From contig NZ_JAHKPW010000078.1 of NCBI RefSeq assembly GCF_018860755.1, positions 37,569 to 101,568 on the forward strand: 64,000 bases of DNA, read 5' to 3'. Origin of the DNA: Colwellia sp. D2M02 (GTDB lineage Bacteria > Pseudomonadota > Gammaproteobacteria > Enterobacterales > Alteromonadaceae). Made by a program: the position numbers and the translations under genes. Of this stretch, positions 36,978 to 46,210 are shown one piece after another; position 1 is the stretch's first letter, and every line of letters begins with the position of its first letter. Under the pieces are notes generated by a model. The model was given only the letters and a program-made list of their open reading frames with translations. It was not told where the DNA came from and did not search any database.

Positions 36978-38036
36978 TTACTCATGGCTTGCCGAAGTGT
37001 TGGTTGTAATACTTTCAGTTGCAGAATCATTAAGTAATTTTTGCCAGCCATTAGTTACCACAAATAAGGGTAGGGAGCTTGCTTGGGCTGCTAAGTAAAT
37101 ATAATCATTACTTAATTTAATAATTTTAAAAGCTTGAGTATAGTGGTTTGGCGAAGATTCATTTTGATTATCATTGTTAACCAGTGTTATTAATGCATTC
37201 CCTTCATCATCAGTACTGTTTAACGCAGCAATAGGTAAGCGGTAAGTATAATATTCACTCTTAGTATTTATCATTACATCAACAAACTGACCCACAGCAA
37301 CTTTTGTAGCATCAATATCGGGTAATAGTACTTCTAAAGTAAATAATTGACTGCTTTGATCAGCAATCACCGGAATTTTACTGATGAAGCCCGTAACTTT
37401 TCCATAAGGAGTTAAGTTGACAGTAACCTTTTGATTAAGTGTCACCATACCTATCTCATTGGTAGTTACCGTCACTCTAGCAACTAAGTTATCGGTTAAT
37501 GCTGCTAATTGTAATGCTGTCTGACTTGGATTTTGTAACTCACCTAACTCAGTAAAACGCCTTAAAACAACACCATTAAAAGGTGCAATAAGCTGTGCTT
37601 TAGTTAAATTATATTGCGCAACTTTATAGCGAGCGCGAGTAGTTTCAACCGCGGTTTTAGCGTTATCGAGTGCTTGTTGTGAGCTAAGCTTTTTTGCTAA
37701 GAGTAATTCTGTGCGCTGCACATTTTGTTTTGCTTGTAATAAACTTGCGTAAGTAGAGTTTTTTTCTGCTATTAACTCAAAAGCATCTAGTTCTGCCAAT
37801 ATTTGTCCTGCAGAAAAGCGATCCCCTTCATCAACATTTAATTCTTCTAAGAAACCACTGGTTTTAAATGAAAGGTTCAACGTTCTTTTAAATGCTAATT
37901 TACCTGTACGGTTAATTTCATAAATAAAAGGCTCCGCTTTTATTGCGTTAACTTTATAAGATTGGGCATGACTAATATTTGAAAAAAAACAATATATCAA
38001 TAGACTACAAGTAAGATAACCAAGAAATTTTTTCAT
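36978..38036 (-). CDS. RND efflux periplasmic adaptor (membrane fusion protein)
   Basis: A 352-residue MFP linking the RND pump to an outer-membrane channel. The signal peptide is hydrophobic to residue 23 with probable cleavage after SHA (ISHAQSYKV). The barrel-sandwich/lipoyl motif is FLEELNVDEGDRFSAGQILAELD, followed by a coiled-coil hairpin (QNVQRTELLLAKKLSSQQALDNAK, about 100-135) and the returning LIAPFNGVVLRRFTELGE. A C-terminal beta-barrel follows. First gene of a two-gene operon with the permease, with a 264-bp upstream region. Confidence 0.88.
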   Translation of the reverse strand: MKKFLGYLTCSLLIYCFFSNISHAQSYKVNAIKAEPFIYEINRTGKLAFKRTLNLSFKTSGFLEELNVDEGDRFSAGQILAELDAFELIAEKNSTYASLLQAKQNVQRTELLLAKKLSSQQALDNAKTAVETTRARYKVAQYNLTKAQLIAPFNGVVLRRFTELGELQNPSQTALQLAALTDNLVARVTVTTNEIGMVTLNQKVTVNLTPYGKVTGFISKIPVIADQSSQLFTLEVLLPDIDATKVAVGQFVDVMINTKSEYYTYRLPIAALNSTDDEGNALITLVNNDNQNESSPNHYTQAFKIIKLSNDYIYLAAQASSLPLFVVTNGWQKLLNDSATESITTNTSASHE

Positions 38037-38300
38037 AATTCACATAAGACCAACAGGTTCAATAGCGTACCCATAACTTTAGGCAGTTTTAACTATAATA
38101 CCAAGCCCATAACGTACATTATTGCGACAAATAATTGAATATCGAGAGGTTATAGTAAAGCAAGTGAAAGAAAGTAGGGCAAATATATTTATCTTAGCTA
38201 GACAAATTTATCGGTAGGTTATAGTATTTGCGCCGCTTGCGGTAATAAGCGTTATATCGGTGATTTAAGTATTATTCGCTGCAAGTAATATTCTCAATAA
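38037..38300. other. Intergenic region between efflux operon and tRNA-Arg
   Basis: A 264-bp AT-rich stretch holding the divergent promoters of the adaptor gene and the tRNA. Two exact copies of AGGTTATAGTA (38147-38157 and 38216-38226, 69 bp apart) are the only clear internal structure. No open frame of note is visible. Confidence 0.4.
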
Positions 38301-38377
38301 GCACCCTTAGCTCAGCTGGATAGAGCGTCGCCCTCCGGAGGCGAAGGCCACAGGTTCGACTCCTGTAGGGTGCGCCA
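38301..38377 (+). tRNA. tRNA-Arg (anticodon CCG)
   Basis: A 77-nt cloverleaf with acceptor stem GCACCCT/AGGGTGC, D arm GCTC/GAGC, anticodon stem TCGCC/GGCGA around loop CTCCGGA (anticodon CCG, reads CGG Arg), variable loop AGGCC-type, T arm ACAGG/CCTGT with TTCGACT, discriminator G and an encoded CCA end. A T-run follows about 7 nt after. Confidence 0.95.
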
Positions 38378-38488
38378 TAATCTCTTTTTCATACCAGCAT
38401 ATCCCAATTTAATACCTTATCACTTAGCATGAAAAGAGTTTAAGTATTAAACCCTTTCTTCTACAATTCACACCTACAAAACACAAAG

Positions 38489-38507
38489 AATAATGATAAT
38501 CAATCTT
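38489..38507 (+). promoter_or_regulatory. Fur-box-like iron operator
   Basis: AATAATGATAATCAATCTT matches the 19-bp Fur consensus at 14-15 positions, including the whole core ATAATGATAATCA. It lies directly upstream of a probable promoter (TTTACA 38509-38514, 18 bp, TATAAT 38533-38538) for the TonB receptor, so Fur binding would repress it when iron is ample. Confidence 0.6.
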
Positions 38508-38583
38508 ATTTACACAGTTGCTTTTGTTCCTATATAATATCGCCAATTATTTTAAGCCGTAATATTATTAATTAAGGGTAATC

Positions 38584-40683
38584 ATGAAATTTAAGCTCCA
38601 TTTTGCACTTTCTTCGCTCGTGTTGGCTATGGGTTTTCCTGCCTATGGGCAAGAATCATCACAAGAAGAAAATATTAAAAAAAATGATGAGAAAATAGAG
38701 AGCATTTCAATTGTTGGTGTACGTCAAAATCGTGTAAGTAAAGGCGCTACAGGGTTAACAATGGAGCTTAACGAAACACCACAATCGATTAGCGTTATAA
38801 GCTCTGAACAAATTGAAAACTTTGCTGCTAATAGCATTAATGATGTTATGAAGATGGCAACAGGTATTACCGTTGAGCAAGGTGAAACTAACCGTACTCG
38901 TTATACTGCTCGCGGTTTTGATATTAAAAGCACTCAAATAGATGGTATTGGCTTACCTAATGATTGGGGTCTTGTAACTGGCGTTATGGAAAGTTACGGC
39001 TATGAAGAAGTAGAAGTTATTCGTGGCGCTAATGGGCAATTAACCGGGGTAGGTAATGCCGCAGGTACCATTAATTATGTACGTAAACGTCCAACTAATG
39101 AAAATGAAGGGGAGGTTGCTCTAACACTGGGTTCAGATGCACTTAAACGCTTACAAGCCGATTATTCATTATTTCTAACAGAAAGTGGCAGTTGGGCTGC
39201 GCGAGTTGTTGCTGTTTTAGAAGATTCTGAATCATACCTTGATGGTTTAGAAGATGACCATGCCTACCTATCTGTTGTTGTTGATGGTCAAGTTACTGAC
39301 AATTCAACAGTAACTTTTGGGGCTTCATATCAAGATGCAAATAGTGATGGCGTTATGTGGGGTGGTTTACCTTTAGCGTATGCTGATGGAACACAAGGTG
39401 ATTATGATGTAAGCACGAGTCCAACTCAAGACTGGACAATATGGGATACAGAAAATATAAGCGCGTTTGTTGAGTATTCTTATATCTTCGATAATGACTG
39501 GGAAATAAAAACAACGTACAACAGACAAGAGTCTGACAGCTATAGTAAATTATTTTACGTGGCTGGCTTAGACAATAGTGAAAGCAATAGGGTGACAAGA
39601 AACTCTGTTGGTAGCTACGATGGTGAATTTAGCGCTAACTTATTTGATTTAACAACAAAAGGACAATATGAGTTATTTAATCAAACACATGAGTTAATGT
39701 TTGGCACAAGCATATCAAAAAGTAACGATCTCTCTTTTAATAACCCATACGATAAAACAACAACACCTGCTTACGGTATTAATCCTGTTTTCCCTTATCC
39801 ATTAGATTTAACTCCCGAACCAATATGGCAAGAACAAGTTGAAACTGCAAACTTAGACGTAACTTTACTACGTATTTTTGGTTCAACTAAATTAAATATT
39901 AATGATGATTTATTTGTTATCGCAGGTTTCAATGCCATTGATTATACCCGAGAAGGTTACAATTCAGGTGGCTCCGTTGATAATGAAGAGAGTGAGATTA
40001 GTCCTTATCTTGCAGCAACTTACTCAATTACTGAAGATATTAATGCATATATCAGTTATTCAGATATTTATGAACCACAAGACCGATATGACTATAACTT
40101 TCAGTATTTAGACCCTAGTAAAGGCGTTAACTATGAAATTGGTATAAAGAGCCAGTGGTTAGATGATGCTGTACTTACTAGCTTTGCTCTTTTCAGTGCT
40201 AAGCAAGATAATATTGCAGTAAGAGCCGGAATAAATGACTTAGGTAAGATTTATTATGAAGGTACTACAATGAAGTCAGAAGGGGTAGAGCTAGAAGTAA
40301 TAGGTTCATTAACTGAAAATATTAATGCTACTTTTGCCTATACATATATGGATATAGAAGATGCCGAAGGCGAAAACACAAGTGCATGGGAGCCAAAAAA
40401 TTCCGTTAAATTCTCGCTAGATTACACGTTGCCTACAATGCCTGAATTAATGGTGGGTTTAGGTGGTAGATGGCAATCAAAAACCGAAAATGCAACCGGT
40501 GTGGTAAAACAAGGTTCATATTTACTTGTTAATGCATTTGCTCGCTGGAATGTCTCAAAAAGTTTTGCAATTCAAGCAAATATTGACAACATCACTGATG
40601 AAAAATATATCACTAGTTTAAAAAATGTTGGCTTCTATGGCGCTCCAATTAACGGCAGCGTTAAAGCAACTTACAGCTTTTAA
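38584..40683 (+). CDS. TonB-dependent siderophore receptor
   Basis: Outer-membrane gated receptor for ferric siderophores, 699 residues. The signal peptide ends at FPAYGQ. The plug domain begins with the TonB-box-like SISIVGVR region and contains ELNETPQSISVISSEQIENF, GITVEQGETNRTRYTARGFDI and EEVEVIRGANGQLTGVGNAAGTINYVRKRPT, all siderophore-receptor (FhuE/FpvA-like) landmarks. The 22-strand barrel ends in ATYSF with a terminal Phe. Preceded by a Fur-like box. It is monocistronic, flanked by a tRNA and a strong terminator. Ligand specificity is unknown. Confidence 0.92.
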   Translation: MKFKLHFALSSLVLAMGFPAYGQESSQEENIKKNDEKIESISIVGVRQNRVSKGATGLTMELNETPQSISVISSEQIENFAANSINDVMKMATGITVEQGETNRTRYTARGFDIKSTQIDGIGLPNDWGLVTGVMESYGYEEVEVIRGANGQLTGVGNAAGTINYVRKRPTNENEGEVALTLGSDALKRLQADYSLFLTESGSWAARVVAVLEDSESYLDGLEDDHAYLSVVVDGQVTDNSTVTFGASYQDANSDGVMWGGLPLAYADGTQGDYDVSTSPTQDWTIWDTENISAFVEYSYIFDNDWEIKTTYNRQESDSYSKLFYVAGLDNSESNRVTRNSVGSYDGEFSANLFDLTTKGQYELFNQTHELMFGTSISKSNDLSFNNPYDKTTTPAYGINPVFPYPLDLTPEPIWQEQVETANLDVTLLRIFGSTKLNINDDLFVIAGFNAIDYTREGYNSGGSVDNEESEISPYLAATYSITEDINAYISYSDIYEPQDRYDYNFQYLDPSKGVNYEIGIKSQWLDDAVLTSFALFSAKQDNIAVRAGINDLGKIYYEGTTMKSEGVELEVIGSLTENINATFAYTYMDIEDAEGENTSAWEPKNSVKFSLDYTLPTMPELMVGLGGRWQSKTENATGVVKQGSYLLVNAFARWNVSKSFAIQANIDNITDEKYITSLKNVGFYGAPINGSVKATYSF

Positions 40684-40705
40684 TTATTTCTAGTTTTAGT
40701 AAGTA

Positions 40706-40737
40706 AAAAGACCTATAAAATCTATTATAGGTCTTTT
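40706..40737. terminator. Bidirectional rho-independent terminator
   Basis: A perfect 13-bp stem, AAAAGACCTATAA/TTATAGGTCTTTT, with a 6-nt loop, between the converging TonB receptor and parB genes. A/T ends on both sides allow it to stop transcription from both directions. Confidence 0.9.
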
Positions 40738-40784
40738 AAAATTAGTTATTGATTATAAACAGGTTAAATACATGTTATTTTTGA

Positions 40785-41699
40785 CTAGTTTATTTTTTCA
40801 AGTATCTCTTCTAACTTAGCTAAATTAGCGTAAGAAATAACAAGTTTCCCTTTACCTTTTTTATTATGACTTATCGCAACTTTAGCACCTAACTTACTCG
40901 CTAAATTTTCTTCAAATTCAATGGTTTTTCTATCTTTTTCAACCACTTCTTTAGCTGCTGTTGGGTTTTGAATTTGTTTAATTAAATTTTCAGTTTCTCT
41001 AACTGTTAACTCTTTAGTTGCAACTGTTTGCGCCGTAGTGGTTTGTATTTCACCTTCAAGTGCTAGTAAAGCACGAGCATGACCCATTTCAATATCGCCA
41101 TTTTCTAAAAATTTTTTTACTTCATCATTTAAATTGTTCAGGCGTAGTAAGTTAGAAACCGTTGTACGTGATTTACCAACGGCGGTAGCAACTTCTTGAT
41201 GCGTTAAATCAAACTCATTTAATAAACGATTCAAGGCAATCGCTTCTTCCATTGCGTTTAAGTCTTCACGTTGAATATTCTCAATTAACGCAATAGCAAC
41301 GGCTGATTCGTCAGGTACGTCTTTCACCAAGCAAGGTACAATGGCTAGTTGCGCTAACTTTGCTGCACGCCAACGACGTTCACCGGCAATAATTTCAAAT
41401 TGATCATCAGCAATAGCACGTACAACAATTGGTTGAATAATACCTTGTGCTTTAATTGATAAAGACAGCTCTTCAAGAGCATCATCCGACATATCTCGTC
41501 GTGGTTGATACTTACCTGGTGCTAAGCTATCAATCGCTAATTGTCGTAGTTCATTTTCTACGATTGGCGTCGCTGAATTTTCTTCTACATTATTTTCAGT
41601 ATTAGTGCTGTTTTTTTCTGATGGCGCAGGTGCTGTTGATAAAAGCGCGTCTAATCCGCGACCTAAACGACTTCCACCTTTTCGTTTTACTGAACTCAT
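40785..41699 (-). CDS. parB: Chromosome-partitioning protein ParB
   Basis: A CTP-dependent clamp that loads at parS and spreads to form the partition complex for origin segregation. 304 residues. The N-terminal domain has PGKYQPRRDMS and the GERRWRAAKLA box II that binds CTP. The helix-turn-helix is THQEVATAVGKSRTTVSNLLRL, and the C-terminal dimerisation domain is KGKLVISYANLAKLEEILEKI. The first residues carry the RKGGSRLGRGLDALL peptide that stimulates ParA. Perfect parS sites occur about 12 kb away in recF. It follows parA by 14 bp. Confidence 0.96.
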   Translation of the reverse strand: MSSVKRKGGSRLGRGLDALLSTAPAPSEKNSTNTENNVEENSATPIVENELRQLAIDSLAPGKYQPRRDMSDDALEELSLSIKAQGIIQPIVVRAIADDQFEIIAGERRWRAAKLAQLAIVPCLVKDVPDESAVAIALIENIQREDLNAMEEAIALNRLLNEFDLTHQEVATAVGKSRTTVSNLLRLNNLNDEVKKFLENGDIEMGHARALLALEGEIQTTTAQTVATKELTVRETENLIKQIQNPTAAKEVVEKDRKTIEFEENLASKLGAKVAISHNKKGKGKLVISYANLAKLEEILEKIN

Positions 41700-41713
41700 A
41701 ATTTTCCTTTGCG

Positions 41714-42520
41714 CTAGTTAACAGCGGGTTGTGCTGTTGCTTGATCTTTTTTGGCTTGTTCACTTTTACGTATAATTTCACCGGCAAGGGCTAAATATGC
41801 TTTAGCGCCCGTAGATGATTTATCGTAATACATAGCAGGTGCACCAAAACTTGGTGCTTCTGCTAAACGGACATTACGCGGAATAACGGTACGATAAACT
41901 TTATCACCAAAATGACGTTTTAATTGCTCTGATACATCATTCGCTAAACGATTACGAGGATCGTACATCGTTCTTAATATACCTTCTATATGCAGCTTAT
42001 CATTGACGACAGCCGTTAATTTACTAATGGTGTCCATAAGTGCTGTTAACCCTTCCAATGCATAATATTCGCACTGCATAGGTACTAATACTGAATCTGC
42101 TGCAGTCATCGCATTAACCGTAAGCATATTAAGTGAAGGAGGACAGTCAATAATAATAAAGTCGTAATAGTCTTTTACTGGGGCTAGCGCTACTTTCAGT
42201 CGCTGCTCACGGGCAAAAACTTCCATAAGTTTAATTTCTGCCGCAGTAACATCAGTATTGGCTGAAATGAGATGATATAAACCAGAGGTTTCTTCTACCA
42301 TCACTTCTTGCACACTTTTTTCTTCAACTAATAATTCATAACAGGTGGCATGAACTTCATATTTATCAACGCCACTTGCCATAGTAGCATTGCCTTGAGG
42401 ATCTAAATCAATTAAAAGTACTTTGCGCTTAGTCGCTGCTAAGGATGCTGCTAAATTAACCGCGGTTGTTGTTTTGCCAACACCGCCTTTTTGGTTTGCA
42501 ACCGCTATTATTTTTCCCAC
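41714..42520 (-). CDS. parA: Chromosome-partitioning ATPase ParA (Soj)
   Basis: A Walker-type ATPase that drives origin segregation with ParB. 268 residues. The deviant Walker A is VANQKGGVGKTTTAVNLAASL near residues 7-27, with the signature first Lys. The A-prime motif is KVLLIDLDPQGNATMASGV and Walker B is FIIIDCPPSLNMLTVNAM. It has no N-terminal DNA-binding extension, so it is the chromosomal Soj type rather than plasmid-type ParA. It lies in an mnmG-rsmG-parA-parB string, the classical origin-proximal order. Confidence 0.96.
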   Translation of the reverse strand: MGKIIAVANQKGGVGKTTTAVNLAASLAATKRKVLLIDLDPQGNATMASGVDKYEVHATCYELLVEEKSVQEVMVEETSGLYHLISANTDVTAAEIKLMEVFAREQRLKVALAPVKDYYDFIIIDCPPSLNMLTVNAMTAADSVLVPMQCEYYALEGLTALMDTISKLTAVVNDKLHIEGILRTMYDPRNRLANDVSEQLKRHFGDKVYRTVIPRNVRLAEAPSFGAPAMYYDKSSTGAKAYLALAGEIIRKSEQAKKDQATAQPAVN

Positions 42521-42555
42521 AAGCGCCTCTATAATTTATGCTTTAATTGTTATTT

Positions 42556-43185
42556 TTACGCTAGTTTTTTTAGTTCGAGTACATGTCTTTCACCAGTTAA
42601 GTCAGGTACATGTATTTCGTAACTTTTAACTAACTCAATATTATCAGGTAATTGCGTAATTTCATCGTGAGGATATTGTCCTTTTAAGGCAAAGAATCGT
42701 CCTTGTTCACAAGCAATAAGATGCTTACACCAGCTTACCATATCATTTAAGGAAGAAAAGGCTCTACTAAGTACGCCATCAAATGGTATTTCTGGCTGAT
42801 ATTCTTCAACTCTAGATTTTACGGGGGTTACATTAGCGAGTTTAAGTTGAAAAACAACCTGTCTTAAAAAGGTTATACGCTTACCTAAGCTGTCTAACAA
42901 TACAAAGTTTTTTTCAGGAAATAAAATAGCTAAAGGTATCCCTGGTAAGCCAGGCCCTGTACCAACGTCAATAAAGTTATCGCCTTGCAATACTTCACCA
43001 ACCATTAGGCTATCCATAATATGTTTAACAACCATATCGCTAGGATTACGTACAGAAGTTAAATTATAAGCTTTATTCCATTTGTGGAGTAACTCTACAT
43101 ATTGAATAAGTAAGTTAATTTGTTCTGTTGATACTGACAGTGTGGTTCTACTAATCAGCGTTTCTAGTTGTTCTGTTAACGTCAT
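42556..43185 (-). CDS. rsmG: 16S rRNA (guanine527-N7)-methyltransferase RsmG
   Basis: Methylates N7 of G527 in 16S rRNA using S-adenosylmethionine. 209 residues, full length. The SAM site is [22 protein letters not shown], with the preceding [14 protein letters not shown] and VKHIMDSL typical of RsmG/GidB. It is 46 bp after mnmG and 35 bp ahead of parA, in the conserved origin gene string. Confidence 0.95.
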   Translation of the reverse strand: MTLTEQLETLISRTTLSVSTEQINLLIQYVELLHKWNKAYNLTSVRNPSDMVVKHIMDSLMVGEVLQGDNFIDVGTGPGLPGIPLAILFPEKNFVLLDSLGKRITFLRQVVFQLKLANVTPVKSRVEEYQPEIPFDGVLSRAFSSLNDMVSWCKHLIACEQGRFFALKGQYPHDEITQLPDNIELVKSYEIHVPDLTGERHVLELKKLA

Positions 43186-43231
43186 ATTATATTAGACGAA
43201 CTGCCAGTGCAGTTCGCCCCTACCTTTGCTA

Positions 43232-45121
43232 TTACGCTAATTTACGTAATAGACCGTGTTTTTTTAAGTAGACTAATAATAACGAAATTGCTGCCGGAGT
43301 AATACCAGAAATTCGCGATGCTTTACCAATAGTTTCAGGTCGAGCATCTTGAAGTTTTGCAACAACTTCATTTGAAAGGCCTGATATTTGTTGATAATTA
43401 AAATTATGCGGGATCATAGTGTCTTCATTGCGCTGTTTTTTAGCGATTTCATCAAGCTGACGATCAATATAACCTGCGTATTTAATTTGAATTTCTATTT
43501 GTTCTGATGCTTGTGTATCTTCAATCGCTGGGCCTAAACCTTCAATTTTAACTAAGTCGTTATAACGTACTTCAGGGCGGCGAATAAGATCTTCAATACT
43601 CGCTTCTTTACTCATAGGTGTTTTTAATAACTCATTAATTTGATCAACATTATGATGATCTTTTTGTACCCATGTTGAACGTAAACGTTGTAGTTCTAAT
43701 TCAATATTTTCCATTTTTTCATTAAAACGTTGCCAGCGAGCATCATCAACTAAACCAACTTCACGACCTTTTTCGGTTAAGCGAATATCAGCATTGTCTT
43801 CACGCAGTAATAAACGGTATTCTGCACGTGAAGTAAACATACGATAAGGTTCTTTGGTTCCTAATGTTGCTAAGTCATCAATTAGAACGCCCATATAGGC
43901 TTGATCTCGTCCTAATAAAAACTCATCTCGCTCTTTTACGCGGTTAGCTGCATTGGTGGCTGCAATAAGCCCTTGAGCTCCAGCTTCTTCATAACCGGTT
44001 GTGCCGTTAATTTGTCCTGCAAAATAAAGATTTTCAACAAACTTGCTTTCTAAACTTTGTTTTAAGTCACGAGGATCAAAGTAATCGTATTCAATGGCAT
44101 AGCCAGGACGAGTAATAAAAGCGTTTTCAAAACCTTTGATTGAGCGCACTAAGTTCATTTGAACATCAAAAGGTAAACTCGTTGAAATACCATTAGGATA
44201 AACTTCGTGAGTGGTTAAGCCTTCAGGCTCAACAAATATTTGATGTGAATCTTTATCGGCAAAGCGCGTTATTTTGTCTTCTATTGAAGGGCAGTAACGA
44301 GGTCCAACGCCTTCAATAACACCGGTATACATTGGTGATCTATCTAAGCCATCTCGAATATGTTGATGGGTTTGCTCGTTGGTGTGCGTGATATAACAAG
44401 ATATTTGTTGTGGGTGATCTTTTTGAGAACCCATAAATGAAAATACAGGTCTAGGATCATCACCTGGTTGTTCTTCCATTACTGAAAAATCTAATGATCT
44501 TGCATCAAGTCTTGGTGGAGTACCTGTTTTTAATCGATCCATTCTAAATGGCATGTCACGCATTTTAGTGGCTAAGTTAATACTTGCAGGATCACCAGCT
44601 CGACCACCTTGATAGTTGTTTAAGCCAATATGTATTTGGCCTGAAAGGAAAGTACCTACGGTAAGAACAACAGTTTTTGCTTTAAATTTTAAACCCATTT
44701 GGGTTGATACACCAACAACGCGATCATTCTCTAAGATCAAATCATCACAAGGCTGTTGAAATATAGTTAAATTTTCTTGATTTTCTAATGCGTTACGTAC
44801 AAACGATCGATATAAAATACGATCAGCTTGAGCACGGGTAGCACGAACCGCTGGGCCTTTACTGGCATTTAATGTTCTAAATTGAATAGCGCTATGATCA
44901 ATTGCCGTAGCCATTAAACCACCTAAAGCGTCTATTTCTTTAACTAAATGGCCTTTACCAATGCCACCAATGGCTGGATTACATGACATTTGTCCAAGGG
45001 TGTCAATGTTATGGGTCAGTAGTAAGGTTTTACAGCCCATACGTGCTGCTGCTAACGAGGCTTCTGTGCCTGCATGTCCACCGCCAACAACAATGACGTC
45101 ATAAGACTCTTGATACCACAT
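43232..45121 (-). CDS. mnmG: tRNA uridine 5-carboxymethylaminomethyl modification enzyme MnmG
   Basis: A FAD-dependent partner of MnmE that makes cmnm5U34 in tRNAs. 629 residues, matching E. coli. The FAD motif [21 protein letters not shown] is at residues 9-29, followed by [24 protein letters not shown] with the conserved Cys, and [10 protein letters not shown] with the second catalytic Cys. [11 protein letters not shown] and the C-terminal [11 protein letters not shown] are also typical. It begins right beside oriC and transcribes away from it, as in E. coli. Confidence 0.97.
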   Translation of the reverse strand: MWYQESYDVIVVGGGHAGTEASLAAARMGCKTLLLTHNIDTLGQMSCNPAIGGIGKGHLVKEIDALGGLMATAIDHSAIQFRTLNASKGPAVRATRAQADRILYRSFVRNALENQENLTIFQQPCDDLILENDRVVGVSTQMGLKFKAKTVVLTVGTFLSGQIHIGLNNYQGGRAGDPASINLATKMRDMPFRMDRLKTGTPPRLDARSLDFSVMEEQPGDDPRPVFSFMGSQKDHPQQISCYITHTNEQTHQHIRDGLDRSPMYTGVIEGVGPRYCPSIEDKITRFADKDSHQIFVEPEGLTTHEVYPNGISTSLPFDVQMNLVRSIKGFENAFITRPGYAIEYDYFDPRDLKQSLESKFVENLYFAGQINGTTGYEEAGAQGLIAATNAANRVKERDEFLLGRDQAYMGVLIDDLATLGTKEPYRMFTSRAEYRLLLREDNADIRLTEKGREVGLVDDARWQRFNEKMENIELELQRLRSTWVQKDHHNVDQINELLKTPMSKEASIEDLIRRPEVRYNDLVKIEGLGPAIEDTQASEQIEIQIKYAGYIDRQLDEIAKKQRNEDTMIPHNFNYQQISGLSNEVVAKLQDARPETIGKASRISGITPAAISLLLVYLKKHGLLRKLA

Positions 45122-45421
45122 AAAATAAAAATCCTGCTTGGCTAAACTTGGCTTAAAAACTAAAGCACTTAAAAATTAAGGAGACACATTTTACCGTTTT
45201 TTTCTCTCTAGGGATACGATCAAATACGTAAAAAAAGATCGGGGTAGATCTTTAATATATAAAAGAGATCTTTATAGAGATCTTATTGTTATTTACTATT
45301 AAGATCCTTTATTTCTGTGGGTAAGTGATATTTTCCTTTATATATTAATAGTTAAGAGATCACTTAATGTTGTGATCAAACCTTGATCAGTTGGCAAATA
45401 AGCTCTGATCAAAAGGGATAC

Positions 45422-45430
45422 TTATACACA
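45422..45430 (+). promoter_or_regulatory. DnaA box (R2-like) in oriC
   Basis: TTATACACA, one change from the TTATCCACA consensus and identical to the E. coli R2 box, in the middle of the origin. Confidence 0.75.
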
Positions 45431-45494
45431 GGGTGATATTTTTTTTATTTCATACACTGAATAATAATAGAAAAATAACTGCTTGATCACAGTT

Positions 45495-45503
45495 TTATCC
45501 ACA
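45495..45503 (+). promoter_or_regulatory. DnaA box (R4-like, perfect) in oriC
   Basis: A perfect TTATCCACA close to the mioC side, the position of the high-affinity R4 box in E. coli oriC. Confidence 0.85.
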
Positions 45504-45552
45504 ATAGCTATTTTTTAGATCGTAAATTGTTAGTAAGTTATGTGTAACTGAT

Positions 45553-46020
45553 CTAAAGTTGATCGCTATTTTGCTTTATCCACTGTTGCGCAAGATCTTC
45601 TGGATCTATATCTAAAGACATATCTAACTCTTTAATTGCTACTATTTCTTTACAACCTATTGATTTCAATTGATTTGTTATGTTTTTAGCGGCGTAGCAA
45701 AAGGTATCGTAGTTTGAGTCTCCGATCCCAATAGTTAAAAACTTAACGGTGGATAGATCTTGATCACATTCTTTAAGATCACTAACAAATTGAACAATAT
45801 TGTCAGGAAAGTCGCCGGCTCCATGAGTGGAGGTACAAATGATCCAAATGTTATTTTCGTTGTTTTTTTCAGCAAAAGTTTCTGAAATTATGGTGTTTAG
45901 ATCAGGTTTTAGGTGAACATTAACGTGATGATCTAGTGCGTTTAATGTTTCTTCACATGCTTCGGCAACGTATTCACTAGTACCTAACATACTACCAACA
46001 ATGATTTGAATTGAGCTCAT
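45553..46020 (-). CDS. mioC: Flavodoxin-like protein MioC
   Basis: A small FMN-binding flavodoxin, 155 residues, encoded immediately beside oriC and transcribed towards it, the E. coli arrangement. The FMN phosphate loop is IIVGSMLGTSEYVAEAC, followed by IWIICTSTHGAGDFPDN and FLTIGIGDSNYDTFCYAAKN. In E. coli the product is linked to biotin synthase electron supply and its transcription runs into oriC. The gene body is remarkably dense in GATC (about ten sites), continuing the origin cluster. Confidence 0.92.
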   Translation of the reverse strand: MSSIQIIVGSMLGTSEYVAEACEETLNALDHHVNVHLKPDLNTIISETFAEKNNENNIWIICTSTHGAGDFPDNIVQFVSDLKECDQDLSTVKFLTIGIGDSNYDTFCYAAKNITNQLKSIGCKEIVAIKELDMSLDIDPEDLAQQWIKQNSDQL

Positions 46021-46053
46021 AATAAGGGTCTTTGAGTAATAATAATTGCAGCT

Positions 46054-46081
46054 ATTGTATTACTTAAAGGGTGATAAACAA
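46054..46081 (-). promoter_or_regulatory. Predicted mioC promoter
   Basis: On the minus strand, TTGTTT (46081-46076) and TACAAT (46059-46054) are 16 bp apart, about 35 bp ahead of the mioC start. Transcription from here would enter oriC. Confidence 0.45.
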
Positions 46082-46124
46082 GCGGGTTATTTAACTTTTT
46101 ATGAAGAGCATTGTTAAGAGGGAA

Positions 46125-46150
46125 GCCCTGAATTTAGTTTAATTCAGGGC
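46125..46150 (-). terminator. Probable mnmE terminator
   Basis: A perfect 10-bp stem, GCCCTGAATT/AATTCAGGGC, with a 6-nt loop, about 60 bp past the mnmE stop. The T-tract on the minus side is weak (TTCCCTCTT), so efficiency is uncertain. It would shield mioC and oriC from mnmE transcription. Confidence 0.6.
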
Positions 46151-46210
46151 GAGTTTTATAGTTTAAGCGTTTTATTGAAGGGGGGGTTGGCTAACTAACT
46201 CAAGCTCAGG

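Larger units (their letters stand above)
45210..45584. other. oriC: Chromosomal replication origin oriC
   Basis: Lies between mnmG and mioC as in E. coli. Starting on the mnmG side it holds four AT-rich repeats opening with GATC (near 45247, 45267, 45279 and 45303), like the duplex-unwinding 13-mers. Then comes a DnaA-box-like TGTGGGTAA at 45316-45324 in the place of R1, TTATACACA at 45422-45430 (same as E. coli R2), a perfect TTATCCACA at 45495-45503 in the place of R4, and TTATCCACT at 45576-45584. Fifteen GATC sites occur between 45218 and 45597, as expected for Dam/SeqA control. No long open frame is present apart from the mioC 3' end. Confidence 0.92.
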
